A stretch of DNA of 64,000 nt, taken from assembly GCA_020638975.1 (NCBI GenBank), contig JACKHN010000003.1:124001-188000 (forward strand). The letters run 5' to 3'. This DNA is from Planctomycetaceae bacterium. Its GTDB lineage: Bacteria; Planctomycetota; Planctomycetia; Pirellulales; Pirellulaceae. The notes beneath the pieces were generated by a model, which saw only the letters and a program-made list of their open reading frames with translations, ran no database searches and was not told the DNA's origin. Positions 16,957 through 26,851 of the stretch are shown here, piece after piece. A program made the position numbers and the translations under genes. The first letter of the stretch is position 1; each line of letters opens with the position of its first letter.

Positions 16957-17926
16957 CCTCTAGACGATCGTTTCTGGATGAAGACTTGACGCGACGTAAT
17001 TCGAGCGATGCGATTGCGGATTCCAGCGTCGGATACTCGAACGTAAATCCTTCATCGAGCAGCCGCGTCGGCACAACTCGTCGACTTTTGATGATCAACT
17101 CGGTTTCCGTTCGCATCAGCAATGCTCCAACTTCTAGCATCCAGTTTGCTGCAGGCAGCCCAAACGACATGCCCACTGTGTTGCGGAATAGTTTCATGGC
17201 GTCGGCATTCGTGATGGGAGTGGGCGCAGCGATATTGTAATTGCCGGCTGCTGATGGATTGTCGATCAACCATTGGACCGAACGACAGAAGTCGTCCGCA
17301 TGGATCCACGACAGAAACTGCTTTCCGTTACCCATCGTGCCTCCCAGACCGAGGGCTGCCAGTCTCCGCAATATTTCGTAGACAGTCCCCGAAACGATAT
17401 CGAGCACCATCGCAGCACGAAGCACGGCCTTTCTTGTGTGTGGACAACTCGCGTTGGCAAACTCGTCTTCCCACGCTCGCGCTATGTGAACCGAGAATTC
17501 GTCTTTCGCCTCCGGCGTTGCCGCGATCTCGCCATCCTCGCCGTGTGCTGCCCCATAGGTATGCTTGTAGATCGTGGCCGTACTGAAGTTGAGCCACACA
17601 GCCGGGGGCGTCGCGCAGCCAGCTACCGCCTGTCCCAGCACGCGTGTCGAGAGAACTCGCGAGTTCATCATCTCGCGACGATTGCGCGAGCGGTAACGAC
17701 AGTTTACCGAACGCCCTGCTAAATTAACCAGTGCAGACGCGTTTTCCAACGCGAGAGCCCATTTGCCGCAATGCTCGCCGTCCCACAAAACGCATCGCCC
17801 ATAAGGAATCGACGTCTCACGACGACTCAGCACAACGATTTCGTAGTCCCGCTCGTCGAGCCATTCGCCCAATACACACCCAAGGAATCCCGATCCGCCA
17901 GCGAGAACGATCTTGCCTTCTGTCAT
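16928..17926 (-). CDS. TIGR01777-family epimerase (SDR, YfcH-like)
   Basis: This 332-residue extended short-chain dehydrogenase-like protein starts at ATG 17926 (MTEGKIVLAGGSGFLG), following GAGG. The Rossmann loop is GGSGFLG. ALVNLAGRSVNCRY resembles the TIGR01777 'NLAGxxI..RW' block. The C-terminal part, around LIIKSRRVVPTRLLDEGFTFEYPTL, is the DUF1731 signature 'SqrvlPkrLldaGF.F.yp'. The reaction is unknown; relatives include YfcH/SulA proteins. The frame is open to 17980 but similarity begins at 17926. The 3' ends of this gene and the BNR gene overlap by 29 bases on opposite strands. Confidence 0.9.
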   Translation of the reverse strand: MTEGKIVLAGGSGFLGCVLGEWLDERDYEIVVLSRRETSIPYGRCVLWDGEHCGKWALALENASALVNLAGRSVNCRYRSRNRREMMNSRVLSTRVLGQAVAGCATPPAVWLNFSTATIYKHTYGAAHGEDGEIAATPEAKDEFSVHIARAWEDEFANASCPHTRKAVLRAAMVLDIVSGTVYEILRRLAALGLGGTMGNGKQFLSWIHADDFCRSVQWLIDNPSAAGNYNIAAPTPITNADAMKLFRNTVGMSFGLPAANWMLEVGALLMRTETELIIKSRRVVPTRLLDEGFTFEYPTLESAIASLELRRVKSSSRNDRLEVRPPQPSHN

Positions 17927-18185
17927 ATCCAATACCTCAAGCTGGGCGCGATTCGGGAGGTGTGCTTTCCGAGACACCACCGTTTTCGCGTATTACGATC
18001 TGGTGATGGAGGTCAAACCGCAATAATCTCGAGGTATTAACTGAATCGAGTCACGAAGCCCAAGACGTTCTGCTCGATGCCGGTATGACGCTTCGCCCAC
18101 TCATTCGTTGAATCCACTCGTAACGGTCACTCGTGATCTACGACACGAGCCATCCTCTTCGCGAAAGGATGTTAACCGACTTGAG
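17927..18185. other. Intergenic spacer, no gene seen
   Basis: About 260 bases contain no convincing reading frame. The upstream side should hold the promoter of the TIGR01777 gene on the minus strand, and the far side is the 3' trailer of the flavin oxidoreductase gene. No clear terminator is visible. Confidence 0.4.
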
Positions 18186-19634
18186 TCACTTCAAGTCTTG
18201 TTTTATCGCTCGCAGCTGTGCAGCTTCCGGAAGCGACTTGTAATGAGCGTCGAGCGGGAAGCACCCAGAGACGATGCCGTTGCGAGGTGCCGTCGTGCAA
18301 TCGCTGAAAGTGCGGCAGACAAGCTTGCGTCGCATCTCGCGACCGGCCAGTGTATCTGCTGGCAGGTCGGGATAAGATAGGACCATGCGTCCCAGACCTA
18401 TAAAGTCGATCCAGCCATTTCGGACAACGGCTTGCGCGACATGTGGCAAATAGTCTTGTAGATACGAATAGCCACTTCCCACCATCGGCAGATCGGGGAA
18501 CGCTTCTTGGCAGCGACGCGCTGCTTGGATCTGTCGGACGACTCCCACGAGCGGGTCTTCGGGCGGCAAGTAGCCGTCGCTAGGCGGAAAGATCGCGGGA
18601 CGTTGCATATGGGGATTGTAGTAGGGACTGCCCGCCGAGATGTTCAACGCCGCAACGCCAAGCTTCTGCAACTCGCCAATCAGTTGAAGCGGCTCGTCAA
18701 GGTCGGATTGCAGGGGATCAGCGGCATTTACGCCAAAACCGAGATCGTAGGGCAGCAACCGCGAATAATCCATCGGCTCGCCAACTTCGCGACTTGTTTT
18801 GAACGGAGGCATGTCGAAGATACTTAGTCGCACTACCACGGTCAGTTCCGGATACGCGTCGCGCACCCGACCGATAATGGTTCGCAGCAGCCGTGTTCGT
18901 CCTTCAAAATCTCCGCCGAACTTCCCCTCTCGCGTGCGAGCGCTCAGGAATTCGTGCAGCAAGTACCCATGACATGATTTGATATCGACGAATTGAAATC
19001 CAGCCTCCTGAGCCAAGCCAGCGGAGGTGACGTAATTGTCGATGAGCCGTTCCAGATCCGAATCGGTCCAGACGATGGATTCGTCGCTGGGATCGATTCC
19101 GAACTTCTCGTCGAGCAATGGATGATGGTACGCAATCCGCGGTTCAAGTTCTTTGGAGTTCGGTCGACAGAAGCGACCGGAGTGTGTCAGCTGCAATCCA
19201 ACTAACAATCCGTCCGTGTTGCCGAAGCTCTCGATATGAGCCGATGTCAACGCGTCCAGCAACGCTCGTAGGCCGTTGAGATTTTCTCGAACCGCCATTG
19301 TTTGGTTCGGGTTGGCACGACCATCGCGTTGTACGGCTGCAGCTTCGCCGCCCCAAATGAACTTCGCTCCACTCAAGCCAAAGTTCCGCCAACGCCGCAA
19401 AGTCAACTCGGTGGGCGAGCCATCGCGATTTGCGTCCCAGCCCTCCATCGGATGAATGCACCAACGATTCGAAACGTGATGCGGCCCAACTTGAACTGGT
19501 TTCGCCAGCGGCGAATCGTCGCTTGCTTTGATGACCGCGTCGTCCAGCGGGAGCTCGAGCCCCAATTCGTCAAGCCGCTGGCGAAGTGCAGCGACAGATT
19601 TCAACTGGGCGATCTTAGGGTAAGCTTCGGTCAT
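18186..19634 (-). CDS. NADH:flavin oxidoreductase / Old Yellow Enzyme family protein
   Basis: This 482-residue FMN-binding TIM-barrel is of the OYE family. Family hallmarks are HPMEGWDANRDGSPTELTLRR at the start of the barrel, LTHSGRF (QLTHSGR), DIKSCHGYLLHEFLS (the HGYLL..FLSP motif with its active-site His), and RTREGKFGGDFEGR (N/T-R-x-D-x-x-GG). The phosphate site is GRMVLSYPDL. The C-terminus has CRTFSDC and SGCFPLD, a reduced version of the Cys motif that holds a 4Fe-4S cluster in dienoyl-CoA reductase-type members. Cluster binding is possible but not assured. Usual substrates are alpha,beta-unsaturated carbonyls. ATG 19634 is a plain start without a strong ribosome site. Confidence 0.9.
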   Translation of the reverse strand: MTEAYPKIAQLKSVAALRQRLDELGLELPLDDAVIKASDDSPLAKPVQVGPHHVSNRWCIHPMEGWDANRDGSPTELTLRRWRNFGLSGAKFIWGGEAAAVQRDGRANPNQTMAVRENLNGLRALLDALTSAHIESFGNTDGLLVGLQLTHSGRFCRPNSKELEPRIAYHHPLLDEKFGIDPSDESIVWTDSDLERLIDNYVTSAGLAQEAGFQFVDIKSCHGYLLHEFLSARTREGKFGGDFEGRTRLLRTIIGRVRDAYPELTVVVRLSIFDMPPFKTSREVGEPMDYSRLLPYDLGFGVNAADPLQSDLDEPLQLIGELQKLGVAALNISAGSPYYNPHMQRPAIFPPSDGYLPPEDPLVGVVRQIQAARRCQEAFPDLPMVGSGYSYLQDYLPHVAQAVVRNGWIDFIGLGRMVLSYPDLPADTLAGREMRRKLVCRTFSDCTTAPRNGIVSGCFPLDAHYKSLPEAAQLRAIKQDLK

Positions 19635-19986
19635 AGATAATCGACTGAGTTAAGTATCCAGACTGGCCGAGTGATCGGTAGCCAGAGGCGTCGTCCGTAA
19701 GTAAATCCTCGACGCCTTCGGCCCCCGGTTAAACGAGGATATTGTTTCGGGGCGACTCTATCGTAACGCTTCACTCTCGCGATCGGCAGGCCACGTTTGG
19801 AGTCGCATCCTTTTGGTTCAGACGCGACTTGGCAGTGTATTCAGGGTGTTCAGGACGCTACCGTGGCCGCGGAAAGGGCTGAGCCCACCTGAGCCAACTG
19901 TTTGATCCCATTGCCTGCGCACCTTCTTTCGGTTCGCGCCGGGGACACCGAGCCTTGCAGCGCACCGTCGCGGAAAGGAGGTCGTG
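19635..19986. other. Intergenic, no gene seen
   Basis: About 350 bases without a supported reading frame. The last bases contain the strong AAAGGAGG ribosome site of the following ankyrin pseudogene (19974-19981). No tRNA or clear terminator is seen. Confidence 0.4.
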
Positions 19987-20440
19987 ATGCCTCAGTCTGA
20001 CTCCGCGCCCCTTCGCTCTCTGTCCCAGTCAACTAAACCTCGACCAGCTTCGAAAGCAGGCCAAAGAGCTGCTCAAGTCCTATCGCGGTGGCGATCCTGC
20101 GTCGATTGACGAAGTCGAGCAACTCGAACGAGTCCCTGATCCAGCAACTTTCAAATTGATCGACTCGCAACGAATTCTTGACGAACGGCAGGATGAAGCG
20201 ATCCGGCTTCTTGAAAGTGATTTGTCGTTGGTTGACGCTTGCGATACACATGGTGCAACTCCGCTCCACGTCGCTGCCTGAAAGCATGATGCAAGTGTGG
20301 TCAAGTGGCTCGATGCCGAGGCTCCGTATGATGTGCCTCACGCAGCTATCAAGCATCGGACCGCGACGGAAGGACGCCGCTTGATTGCGCCGCGAGCAGT
20401 GCCGGATGGGACGCGCACGGTCGAGCTTTCTGTTTCCTAG
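19987..20440 (+). pseudogene. Broken ankyrin-repeat protein gene
   Basis: ATG 19987 follows a strong AAAGGAGG. The first frame (MPQSDSAPLRSL) shifts by one base near 20032 into LDQLRKQAKELLKSYRGGDP, then IDEVEQLERVPDPATFKLID and SQRILDE. This N-terminal block is familiar from planctomycete and acidobacterial ankyrin proteins ('LEQLRKQAKDLLRA.R.GD..A..RF....P'). Coding goes on as RQDEAIRLLESDLSLVDACD with the ankyrin motif THGATPLHVAA. It is then stopped by TGA 20279-20281 and continues as KHDASVVKWL to the TAG at 20438. Part of the normal linker ('..YGF.SWPKLK..') is absent, so an internal deletion is likely too. Confidence 0.75.
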
Positions 20441-20975
20441 GAGCCTGCCCGCTAACGCATGTACGACGGGCCTCCGCAGCCTGTCGGTCAACGAGTTTGC
20501 TAATAGTTCGACGGCTTCGGAGAGCCGCCGTGCAAATTGTGCAGAGCGAACAAAACGAACGCCCTGCGTTGTTTAGGCGGTGCGTCGCAATCCAGGACAT
20601 CACTCACCTCGAGTCGATGTGAATGACAATCGAGAGTTTTGCGCGAGCCCGTACGGCTGATCCAGTATGAAATCAACCGGTCGGCTAGACTTTTGGGCCG
20701 GTGGGCGAGACAGACGCAAACGCCGAAATTCTTGGCGACTCACGCTACTTGTAAGTACCAAGGATGCTTTTTTCGCGTTCCAAAGCTGCGGTTGTCTCAG
20801 GCAATTGCTGCGGAAATGGGCTCAATGGGGAGGTGAAGCTGTGTTTCACGGACTCGGGTGCTTGGCAGTTTCTTGCATAAATAGATATCGATATGTTAAC
20901 CTAATACTCGCCCACCGTCAGTAATCACACCGCACTCATGGATGTAGTAACTCCTGTTACTCGAGGGAATCCCAC
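20441..20975. other. Intergenic, no gene seen
   Basis: About 535 bases. Frames of 60-85 codons exist (for example 20667-20924 plus) but lack a ribosome site, family motifs or a plausible composition. The 3' part should contain the promoter of the large secreted operon that begins at 20,976. Confidence 0.45.
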
Positions 20976-23480
20976 ATGCTCCGCACTCTCCACGCCACGG
21001 CCATCCTGATGGCTGTGTTATCGCCCACATTCCTCAACTCGGCTCGCAGTGAGGACGACGTCGCTAGTAAACCGCCGGGACTCGGCGATCCCGGAAAGCT
21101 CTTGTCGATCTCGATCGAGACAGGACGGACCATTGACGGCAAGTTTTTGGTATCGGGACGTGATGCCAGTCAGCAGTTGGTCATCACCGGTGATTACGAC
21201 ACCGGCCAAAAACGCGACCTATCTCGCGATGTCACTTACACCGCCTCACCTGACGGAATCGTCCGTGTCGATGCAACCGGGAATGTCACCCCCATCGCGG
21301 AAGGCGATGCAACCATTCACGTGAAGTCGCCCGCTGGATCAGACGCGACCATCAGTGTGACCGTGACGAATATTCTCCACGACTTGCCCGTCAACTTCCC
21401 GAACCAGATTGTACCCGTGTTTACGAAGTACGGCTGTAACAGCGGTGGATGCCACGGAAAATCGGGCGGCCAGAACGGCTTCCGCCTTTCCTTGCTTGGC
21501 TTCGAACCAACGGAAGACTATGAGTACCTCGTGAAAGAAGGACGAGGTCGACGTCTCTTCCTGTCTGCTCCCGACCGGAGCTTGTTGCTCGAGAAGGCGA
21601 TCGCCAAGCTGCCGCATGGTGGTGGTCATCGCATCGACGCCGATTCGCCGGCTTATCGCTTGCTTCGCCGCTGGATTGAGCAAGGTGTTCCGTACGGCAA
21701 TGACGATGACCCAACCGTCACGCATATCGAAGTGTTCCCCAAAGAACGCATCATGGGCCGCGAAGCGACTCAGCAATTGGTGGCGGTTGCACATTACTCG
21801 GACGGCTCATCGGAAGATGTCACGCGAACCACGCAGTTCGATTCGAACGATACAGAAATGGGCGAAGTCAGCGTCACGGGGCTTGTGACGACGGCACAAC
21901 TCACCGGAAGCGTTGCTGTGATGGCTCGCTATCAAGGTCACGTCGGTGTCTTCCGCGCGACGATTCCACTCGGCATTAAGGTCGAAAACTTCCCCGTGGT
22001 GAAGAATCTCGTTGACGAAAACGTCTTCGCTAAGTTGAAAGACTTGGGGTTGCCGGCATCGCAAATCTCGGACGACGCGACGTTCCTTCGAAGGCTGACC
22101 GTTGATGTGGCGGGTCGCTTACCTTCGATGGAGGAATCCGAAGCATTTCTCGCCGATAGCTCTCCCGAAAAGCGGGCCGCGGCCATCAATCGATTGCTCG
22201 ACAGCAGCGACCACGCCGAGTACTTCGCCAATAAATGGTCTGCGATCCTGCGAAACAAACGCCGCCAGGAATCGGACAAGATCGCGACCTTTGCGTTCTA
22301 CGATTGGATTCGCGAGAGCATTTACGAGAACAAGCCATACGATCAGTTTGTGCGAGAAATACTGACTGCTTCGGGCACCCCTGGGACGAACGCACCGGTT
22401 GCTTGGTATCGAGAGGTATCGGACCAAGCGGCGCAAGTCGAAGACACCGCTCAGCTGTTTCTCGGACTGAGAATTCAATGTGCCCGCTGCCACCATCATC
22501 CCTTCGAGAAGTGGAGTCAGCAGGATTACTACGGATTTTCGGCGTTCTTCTCCCGCGTCGGAAAGAAGAAGGGCTATATCCAAGGCCAGGACCGGATCTT
22601 CCACAATCCTGGCACGGCGCAGGCACAGAATCCGAAAACCAAGGAGAATGTTCCGCCCACGGGCCTCGGCAGCGAACCGACCACCCTAGATCCGCAAGAC
22701 GACCCACGCATTGAACTCGCCGATTGGATGGCAGACAAGGATAATCCTTTCTTCGCGTATGCGCTCGTGAACCGCTACTGGAAGCATTTCTTTGGCCGCG
22801 GGCTCGTTGATCCAGAAGACGATATGCGAGTCACGAATCCTGCATCAAACCCCAAGTTGTTGGACGCATTGGCGAAAGACTTTATCGCCAGTAACTTCGA
22901 TATGAAGCACTTGATTCGGACGATCTGCAGCTCAAGCACCTATCAACTGGCTGCCGAGCCGAACGATTGGAATCGTGACGATAAGCAAAATTTCTCACGG
23001 TACTATCCCAAACGATTGAACGCAGAAGTGTTGCTCGATGCCATCAATCAGGTGACGGGCACCACAACTGGTTTCAGCGGCGCCCCGAACGGAACACGCG
23101 CGGTGCAGCTTCCTGATAACGGTTTCACGTCTTACTTCTTAACCGTCTTCGGTCGTCCGGAAGCCAGCAGTGCTTGCGAGTGCGAACGATCTTCCGAAGC
23201 CAATCTCGCGCAGAGCTTACATCTACTGAACTCTAGCGAGATTCAAGGCAAGCTAACCACCGGCGGTGGTCGCGCGGCGAAGCTGGCCGCTGACAAGGAA
23301 CGTGAGCATCAAGCGAAGATTCGCGAATTGTATCTGCTTTCGTTTTCACGTGAGCCGCTGGCTGACGAAACCGCCATCGCGATGGCTCACATTGAAAAAT
23401 GTGGCGACGATACCAAACGCGCCTACGAAGATATCGTGTGGGCACTGATTAACACGAAGGAATTCTTGTTTAACCATTAA
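20976..23480 (+). CDS. Secreted Ig-like / DUF1549 / DUF1553 planctomycete cytochrome-type protein
   Basis: This is an 834-residue exported protein with a signal peptide at residues 1-25. Residues 40-132 resemble a bacterial Ig-like (Big_2) domain (VTYTASPDGIVRVDATGNVTPIAEGDATI). Residues about 140-240 hold a cytochrome-like region with CNSGGCH (154-160), a CxxxxCH spacing typical of this family. A second Big_2-like part follows at 240-330. DUF1549 (PSCyt2) spans about 340-540 and includes CARCHHHPFEKWSQQDYYG at about 502, a proper CxxCH heme motif. DUF1553 (PSD1) forms the C-terminal part (ALVNRYWKHFFGRGLVDP to LLSFSREPLADE). Such proteins are abundant in planctomycetes but their reaction is unproven. 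It leads a set of three secreted genes. Confidence 0.92.
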   Translation: MLRTLHATAILMAVLSPTFLNSARSEDDVASKPPGLGDPGKLLSISIETGRTIDGKFLVSGRDASQQLVITGDYDTGQKRDLSRDVTYTASPDGIVRVDATGNVTPIAEGDATIHVKSPAGSDATISVTVTNILHDLPVNFPNQIVPVFTKYGCNSGGCHGKSGGQNGFRLSLLGFEPTEDYEYLVKEGRGRRLFLSAPDRSLLLEKAIAKLPHGGGHRIDADSPAYRLLRRWIEQGVPYGNDDDPTVTHIEVFPKERIMGREATQQLVAVAHYSDGSSEDVTRTTQFDSNDTEMGEVSVTGLVTTAQLTGSVAVMARYQGHVGVFRATIPLGIKVENFPVVKNLVDENVFAKLKDLGLPASQISDDATFLRRLTVDVAGRLPSMEESEAFLADSSPEKRAAAINRLLDSSDHAEYFANKWSAILRNKRRQESDKIATFAFYDWIRESIYENKPYDQFVREILTASGTPGTNAPVAWYREVSDQAAQVEDTAQLFLGLRIQCARCHHHPFEKWSQQDYYGFSAFFSRVGKKKGYIQGQDRIFHNPGTAQAQNPKTKENVPPTGLGSEPTTLDPQDDPRIELADWMADKDNPFFAYALVNRYWKHFFGRGLVDPEDDMRVTNPASNPKLLDALAKDFIASNFDMKHLIRTICSSSTYQLAAEPNDWNRDDKQNFSRYYPKRLNAEVLLDAINQVTGTTTGFSGAPNGTRAVQLPDNGFTSYFLTVFGRPEASSACECERSSEANLAQSLHLLNSSEIQGKLTTGGGRAAKLAADKEREHQAKIRELYLLSFSREPLADETAIAMAHIEKCGDDTKRAYEDIVWALINTKEFLFNH

Positions 23481-23493
23481 AAACGATGTGGTG

Positions 23494-23534
23494 AGCTTTC
23501 AGCTTGCCCTATCGAGAGGTGCAAGCTGGAAGCT
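23494..23534. repeat. Intergenic hairpin between the first two secreted genes
   Basis: AGCTTTCAGCTTGC at 23494-23507 pairs with GCAAGCTGGAAGCT at 23521-23534 in 13 of 14 positions, with a 13-base loop. It sits 14 bases after the stop at 23480. It may attenuate expression between the genes or be a dispersed planctomycete hairpin element. Confidence 0.65.
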
Positions 23535-23662
23535 TACCCTACTTTTAAGAATTGAATTCGCCTGCCGTAGCGATCAAACTAGAACCTACCACGCTGATCG
23601 CTGCTCCTGCCACAAAACACACCGACGGTCTCAGCCTTCCCGATACTTGAAAGGATTGTCCG

Positions 23663-26600
23663 ATGACGCGAAGAGCGCTCGCCGTTCCAGCTTCTCATCA
23701 TCGTATTTCGTCTTGGCGTTTGCTCGGTGCAGTGGTCCTCGTGTCCTCAGCTGCGACATCGCTGTGGGCACAGCTACCCAGCACGCAGCTCTCCAGCATC
23801 TTTCCGCCTGGAGGTAAGTTCGGGACGACGGTTGACGTCCAAGTCGCGGGTGCTGATCAGATCGATCTGACACAATTGGTGTTCTCTCATCCCGGGATCA
23901 ATGCTACGCAGAAGACAAGCAAGCCAAACGAATTCCTACCCGAAGAGCCTACCCAAGGACAGTTTTCGGTGACAATTGCCGGTGACGTTCCACCGGGAAT
24001 CTATGAAGCGCGTGTTGTCGGGCGTTATGGTGTATCGAATCCGCGAGCGTTCACTGTCGGCATTCACGACGAACTCGTCGAACGCGGTGGAAATAACAGC
24101 ATTGAGTCGGCCTTCGAAATCGGTGTCGACAAGACCGTGAGCGGTTGGGTTGATGCGAACAATATTGACCACTTCAAGCTTGCCTTGAAGGAGGGCCAGC
24201 GAGTTCTCTTGGATTGTGCCGCACAACGAATCGATTCACGTTTGGACGGCACGATGATCGTTTACGATCCCAGCGGTCGCGAAATCGCTCGCAGTCGGGA
24301 CAGCATCGGGTCCGATCCTTTTATCGATCTCAAGGCGACAGTCGGAGGCGAGTATATCATCGCACTTTACGACTTCGTCTACCGTGGTGGCAACGATTCG
24401 TTTTATCGGCTGACCGCCCACATGGGTCCACACGTCGACTTCATCTTTCCACCTTCGGGCGTTGCGGGCTCGAACGATTCGTATGTCATCTATGGGAGAA
24501 ATCTTCCCAACGGGCAGCCCTCCGAGCTAAACCTGGGAGGCGTTGTGCTAGAGCAAGTGGCGGTAAATATTCCGCTTCCGGCAGATGAAGTCGCAGCGCG
24601 GCAGTTAGATGTTGCAGAACTTGTCGTTCCCCAGTCAGCGGTCCTCGATTCCTACGCTTATCAATTCAATACCGCAAATCCGACGCCGGTCTACTTTGCC
24701 CGCGCGCCAGTGGTTAAGGAAGTGGAGCCGAACAACGAACCAGCGCAGTCGCAACAAGTGACCGTTCCGTGCGAGTTCGCTGGCCAGTTCTACCCACGCG
24801 GCGATCATGACCATGTCCAATTCGAAGCCAAGAAGGGAGAGGTCTTTTATATTGACCTCATTTCACAGCGACTGGGACTGACGACCGATCCCTACCTGAT
24901 CGTGCAACGAGTCACCAAGAACGATAAGGGCGAGGAAGTTGTTGCTAACATCGCGACGGTTGACGATCCAGGGGATCGGAATGGCCGGATAGGCAGCAGT
25001 TTTGATACGTCGACTGACGATCCCTCGTATCAATTGACCGCCGATCAGGACGCAATCTATCGAATTACAGTTCGCGACCAGAACGGGAACGCACCACCCG
25101 ATCCTCGGAACGTGTATCGGCTGGTCATTCGGGCTCCACAGCCTGACTTCCGCGTCGTCGCGATTGCGGAACAGATCCAAGCTCCAGTGAATGCCAACGC
25201 AGTGCTTGCTGGCACGACTTCTATCCGTCGCGGGGGAACCACGCTTTACGATGTGCGGGTGGAACGGCGCGAAGGCTTTGATGGCGAAGTCGTGATCACG
25301 GCGGAAGGACTTCCTGCCGGAGTGACGTGCCGAGCCACCCACGTCGGAGCAAGTCAGAACTCCGGCGTCTTGATCTTCCAGGCTGCCGAGGACGCTGCGG
25401 CTTGGAGCGGTAACATTCGCGTGGTTGGCAAAGCCAAAGTCGCAGGCGCGGAAGTGACTCGTTATGCACGAGGAGGTGTTGTTGTCTGGGAAACGGGAAA
25501 CCGGACGATCGACCCAGCTAATTATCGTGCCAGTCGCGACATCATGTTTGCCGTAATCGATCAAGATCCTGAGCAGGCGTTGATCGATGTTGGCGAAGAC
25601 AAGATCTGGGAGACCTCCCTCGGAGGCAAGCTGGAGATCCCGATCAAAGTCACTCGTCGCGACGACTTCAAGAGTGATATCAGCCTCGTTCCCTTCGAAG
25701 CAGCCAACGAGTTCAAGCCCGGCAATATCGCAGTTAAGGCTGCCGAGGGCGAGGCAAAGCTTGAACTCGACATCAAGAACAAAGCGACGAAACCGGGTGT
25801 CTACACGTTCTATTTACGCGCCGATACGAAAATCAAGCATGTGAGAGATCCGAACGCAATCACTAAGGCGGAAGCAGAGCAGAAAGCAATCGACGCAGCG
25901 GTGAAGGAAGTCACTGACGCATTGAAAGCAGCTAACGACAACAAGACCGTGACGACAAAAGCAGCGACGGATGCTGCCGCGGCGGCAAAGCTGGCGACCG
26001 AGGCGAAGGCGGCTGCTGACAATGTTGCCAAACAAGCCGCAGACGCCGCACAGCAGGCCGTCGCGAAACTCGCTGCAGCGACGGAAGCTGCCGCGAAGAG
26101 CGGAGGTGACGAAGCACTTGCCAAGGCCGTGGCCGAAGCAGAAAAGGCTAAGACGGATGCTGAAGCTGCAAACGCGGACGCGGTCGCGAAGCAAAAAGCT
26201 GCAGAACAGGCAGCCGTTGATGCTCAAGCGAAACTGAAAGCGGCTGACGAAGCGAAGGTGGCTGCGGAGAAGTTAGTAGTGGATACGGATGGCAAGTTGA
26301 AGCGAGCACAGGCCGTAAAGACTGCAGTCGACAAAAAGGTCGCCGACACGAAGAAGGCCAATGCACCTGCTGACAAGAACGTGGCCTTCATTTCAACTCC
26401 GATCCGTTTGCGTATCGTCGACACACCCTTGAAGCTGACGGTCGTTGCGCCCGGCAACGCCCTTAAGCAAGGCGAGAAGCTTGAGCTTCCCGTTTCGATT
26501 GAGCGGTTGTACGACTTCACCGAGCCGACCGACGTGACGCTCGAACTTCCCAACGGGGTCGCTGGCCTGGCGATCTCGAAAGTGACGATCGCCAAAGATC

Positions 26601-26755
26601 AGAAGGACGGCAAGTGTGAAGTGACTGCCAACAAAGATGCTACGCCCGGCGACCATGTCGTCACCGTGCGCGCCAAGGCAAAATTCAATGGTCTTGATGT
26701 TGAAGCGACGCAGCAGATCGTGTTGAAAGTCGAGAAGGTCGAAGCCGCACATTAA
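23663..26755 (+). CDS. Secreted PPC-domain protein with long Ala/Lys-rich helical segment
   Basis: This 1030-residue protein has a hydrophobic signal (residues 14-36, ending in LWAQ). Residues about 45-130 form a beta domain (FPPGGKFGTTVDVQVAG). One pre-peptidase C-terminal (PPC) domain follows (GWVDANNIDHFKLALKEGQR, YDPSGREIARS). Then come an IPT-like piece (FPPSGVAGSNDSYVIYG) and a second PPC domain (QFYPRGDHDHVQFEAKKGE). Residues about 726-903 are almost entirely Ala, Lys, Glu, Asp and Thr without Pro, a predicted long coiled coil or rod. The last 125 residues return to beta structure. ATG 23663 follows AAAGGA. It lies between the PSD1-type and WD40 genes. It is probably a cell-surface or periplasmic partner of both; its function is unknown. 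Confidence 0.85.
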   Translation: MTRRALAVPASHHRISSWRLLGAVVLVSSAATSLWAQLPSTQLSSIFPPGGKFGTTVDVQVAGADQIDLTQLVFSHPGINATQKTSKPNEFLPEEPTQGQFSVTIAGDVPPGIYEARVVGRYGVSNPRAFTVGIHDELVERGGNNSIESAFEIGVDKTVSGWVDANNIDHFKLALKEGQRVLLDCAAQRIDSRLDGTMIVYDPSGREIARSRDSIGSDPFIDLKATVGGEYIIALYDFVYRGGNDSFYRLTAHMGPHVDFIFPPSGVAGSNDSYVIYGRNLPNGQPSELNLGGVVLEQVAVNIPLPADEVAARQLDVAELVVPQSAVLDSYAYQFNTANPTPVYFARAPVVKEVEPNNEPAQSQQVTVPCEFAGQFYPRGDHDHVQFEAKKGEVFYIDLISQRLGLTTDPYLIVQRVTKNDKGEEVVANIATVDDPGDRNGRIGSSFDTSTDDPSYQLTADQDAIYRITVRDQNGNAPPDPRNVYRLVIRAPQPDFRVVAIAEQIQAPVNANAVLAGTTSIRRGGTTLYDVRVERREGFDGEVVITAEGLPAGVTCRATHVGASQNSGVLIFQAAEDAAAWSGNIRVVGKAKVAGAEVTRYARGGVVVWETGNRTIDPANYRASRDIMFAVIDQDPEQALIDVGEDKIWETSLGGKLEIPIKVTRRDDFKSDISLVPFEAANEFKPGNIAVKAAEGEAKLELDIKNKATKPGVYTFYLRADTKIKHVRDPNAITKAEAEQKAIDAAVKEVTDALKAANDNKTVTTKAATDAAAAAKLATEAKAAADNVAKQAADAAQQAVAKLAAATEAAAKSGGDEALAKAVAEAEKAKTDAEAANADAVAKQKAAEQAAVDAQAKLKAADEAKVAAEKLVVDTDGKLKRAQAVKTAVDKKVADTKKANAPADKNVAFISTPIRLRIVDTPLKLTVVAPGNALKQGEKLELPVSIERLYDFTEPTDVTLELPNGVAGLAISKVTIAKDQKDGKCEVTANKDATPGDHVVTVRAKAKFNGLDVEATQQIVLKVEKVEAAH

Positions 26756-26762
26756 ACAAGTA

Positions 26763-26808
26763 GGGTGGGCTGTGCCCACCAGGATCCGATGGTGGGCACA
26801 GCCCACCC
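26763..26808. repeat. Perfect 19-bp inverted repeat before the WD40 gene
   Basis: The arms 26763-26781 and 26790-26808 are exact reverse complements with an 8-base loop; the core is GGGCTGTGCCCACC. It starts eight bases after the stop of the PPC gene and ends 44 bases before the chosen ATG of the WD40 gene. A related hairpin with a GCTGTGC core is at 34894-34948, which suggests a dispersed family. It could also act as a transcription or stability signal. Confidence 0.85.
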
Positions 26809-26851
26809 GCAAAGTACCAGCCCACCAAGCCTTTTGATCAGGTTGAATCTC

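Noticed and set aside
24863..25564. 233-codon minus-strand frame inside the PPC gene
   Set aside because: No motif and fully inside a well-supported gene.
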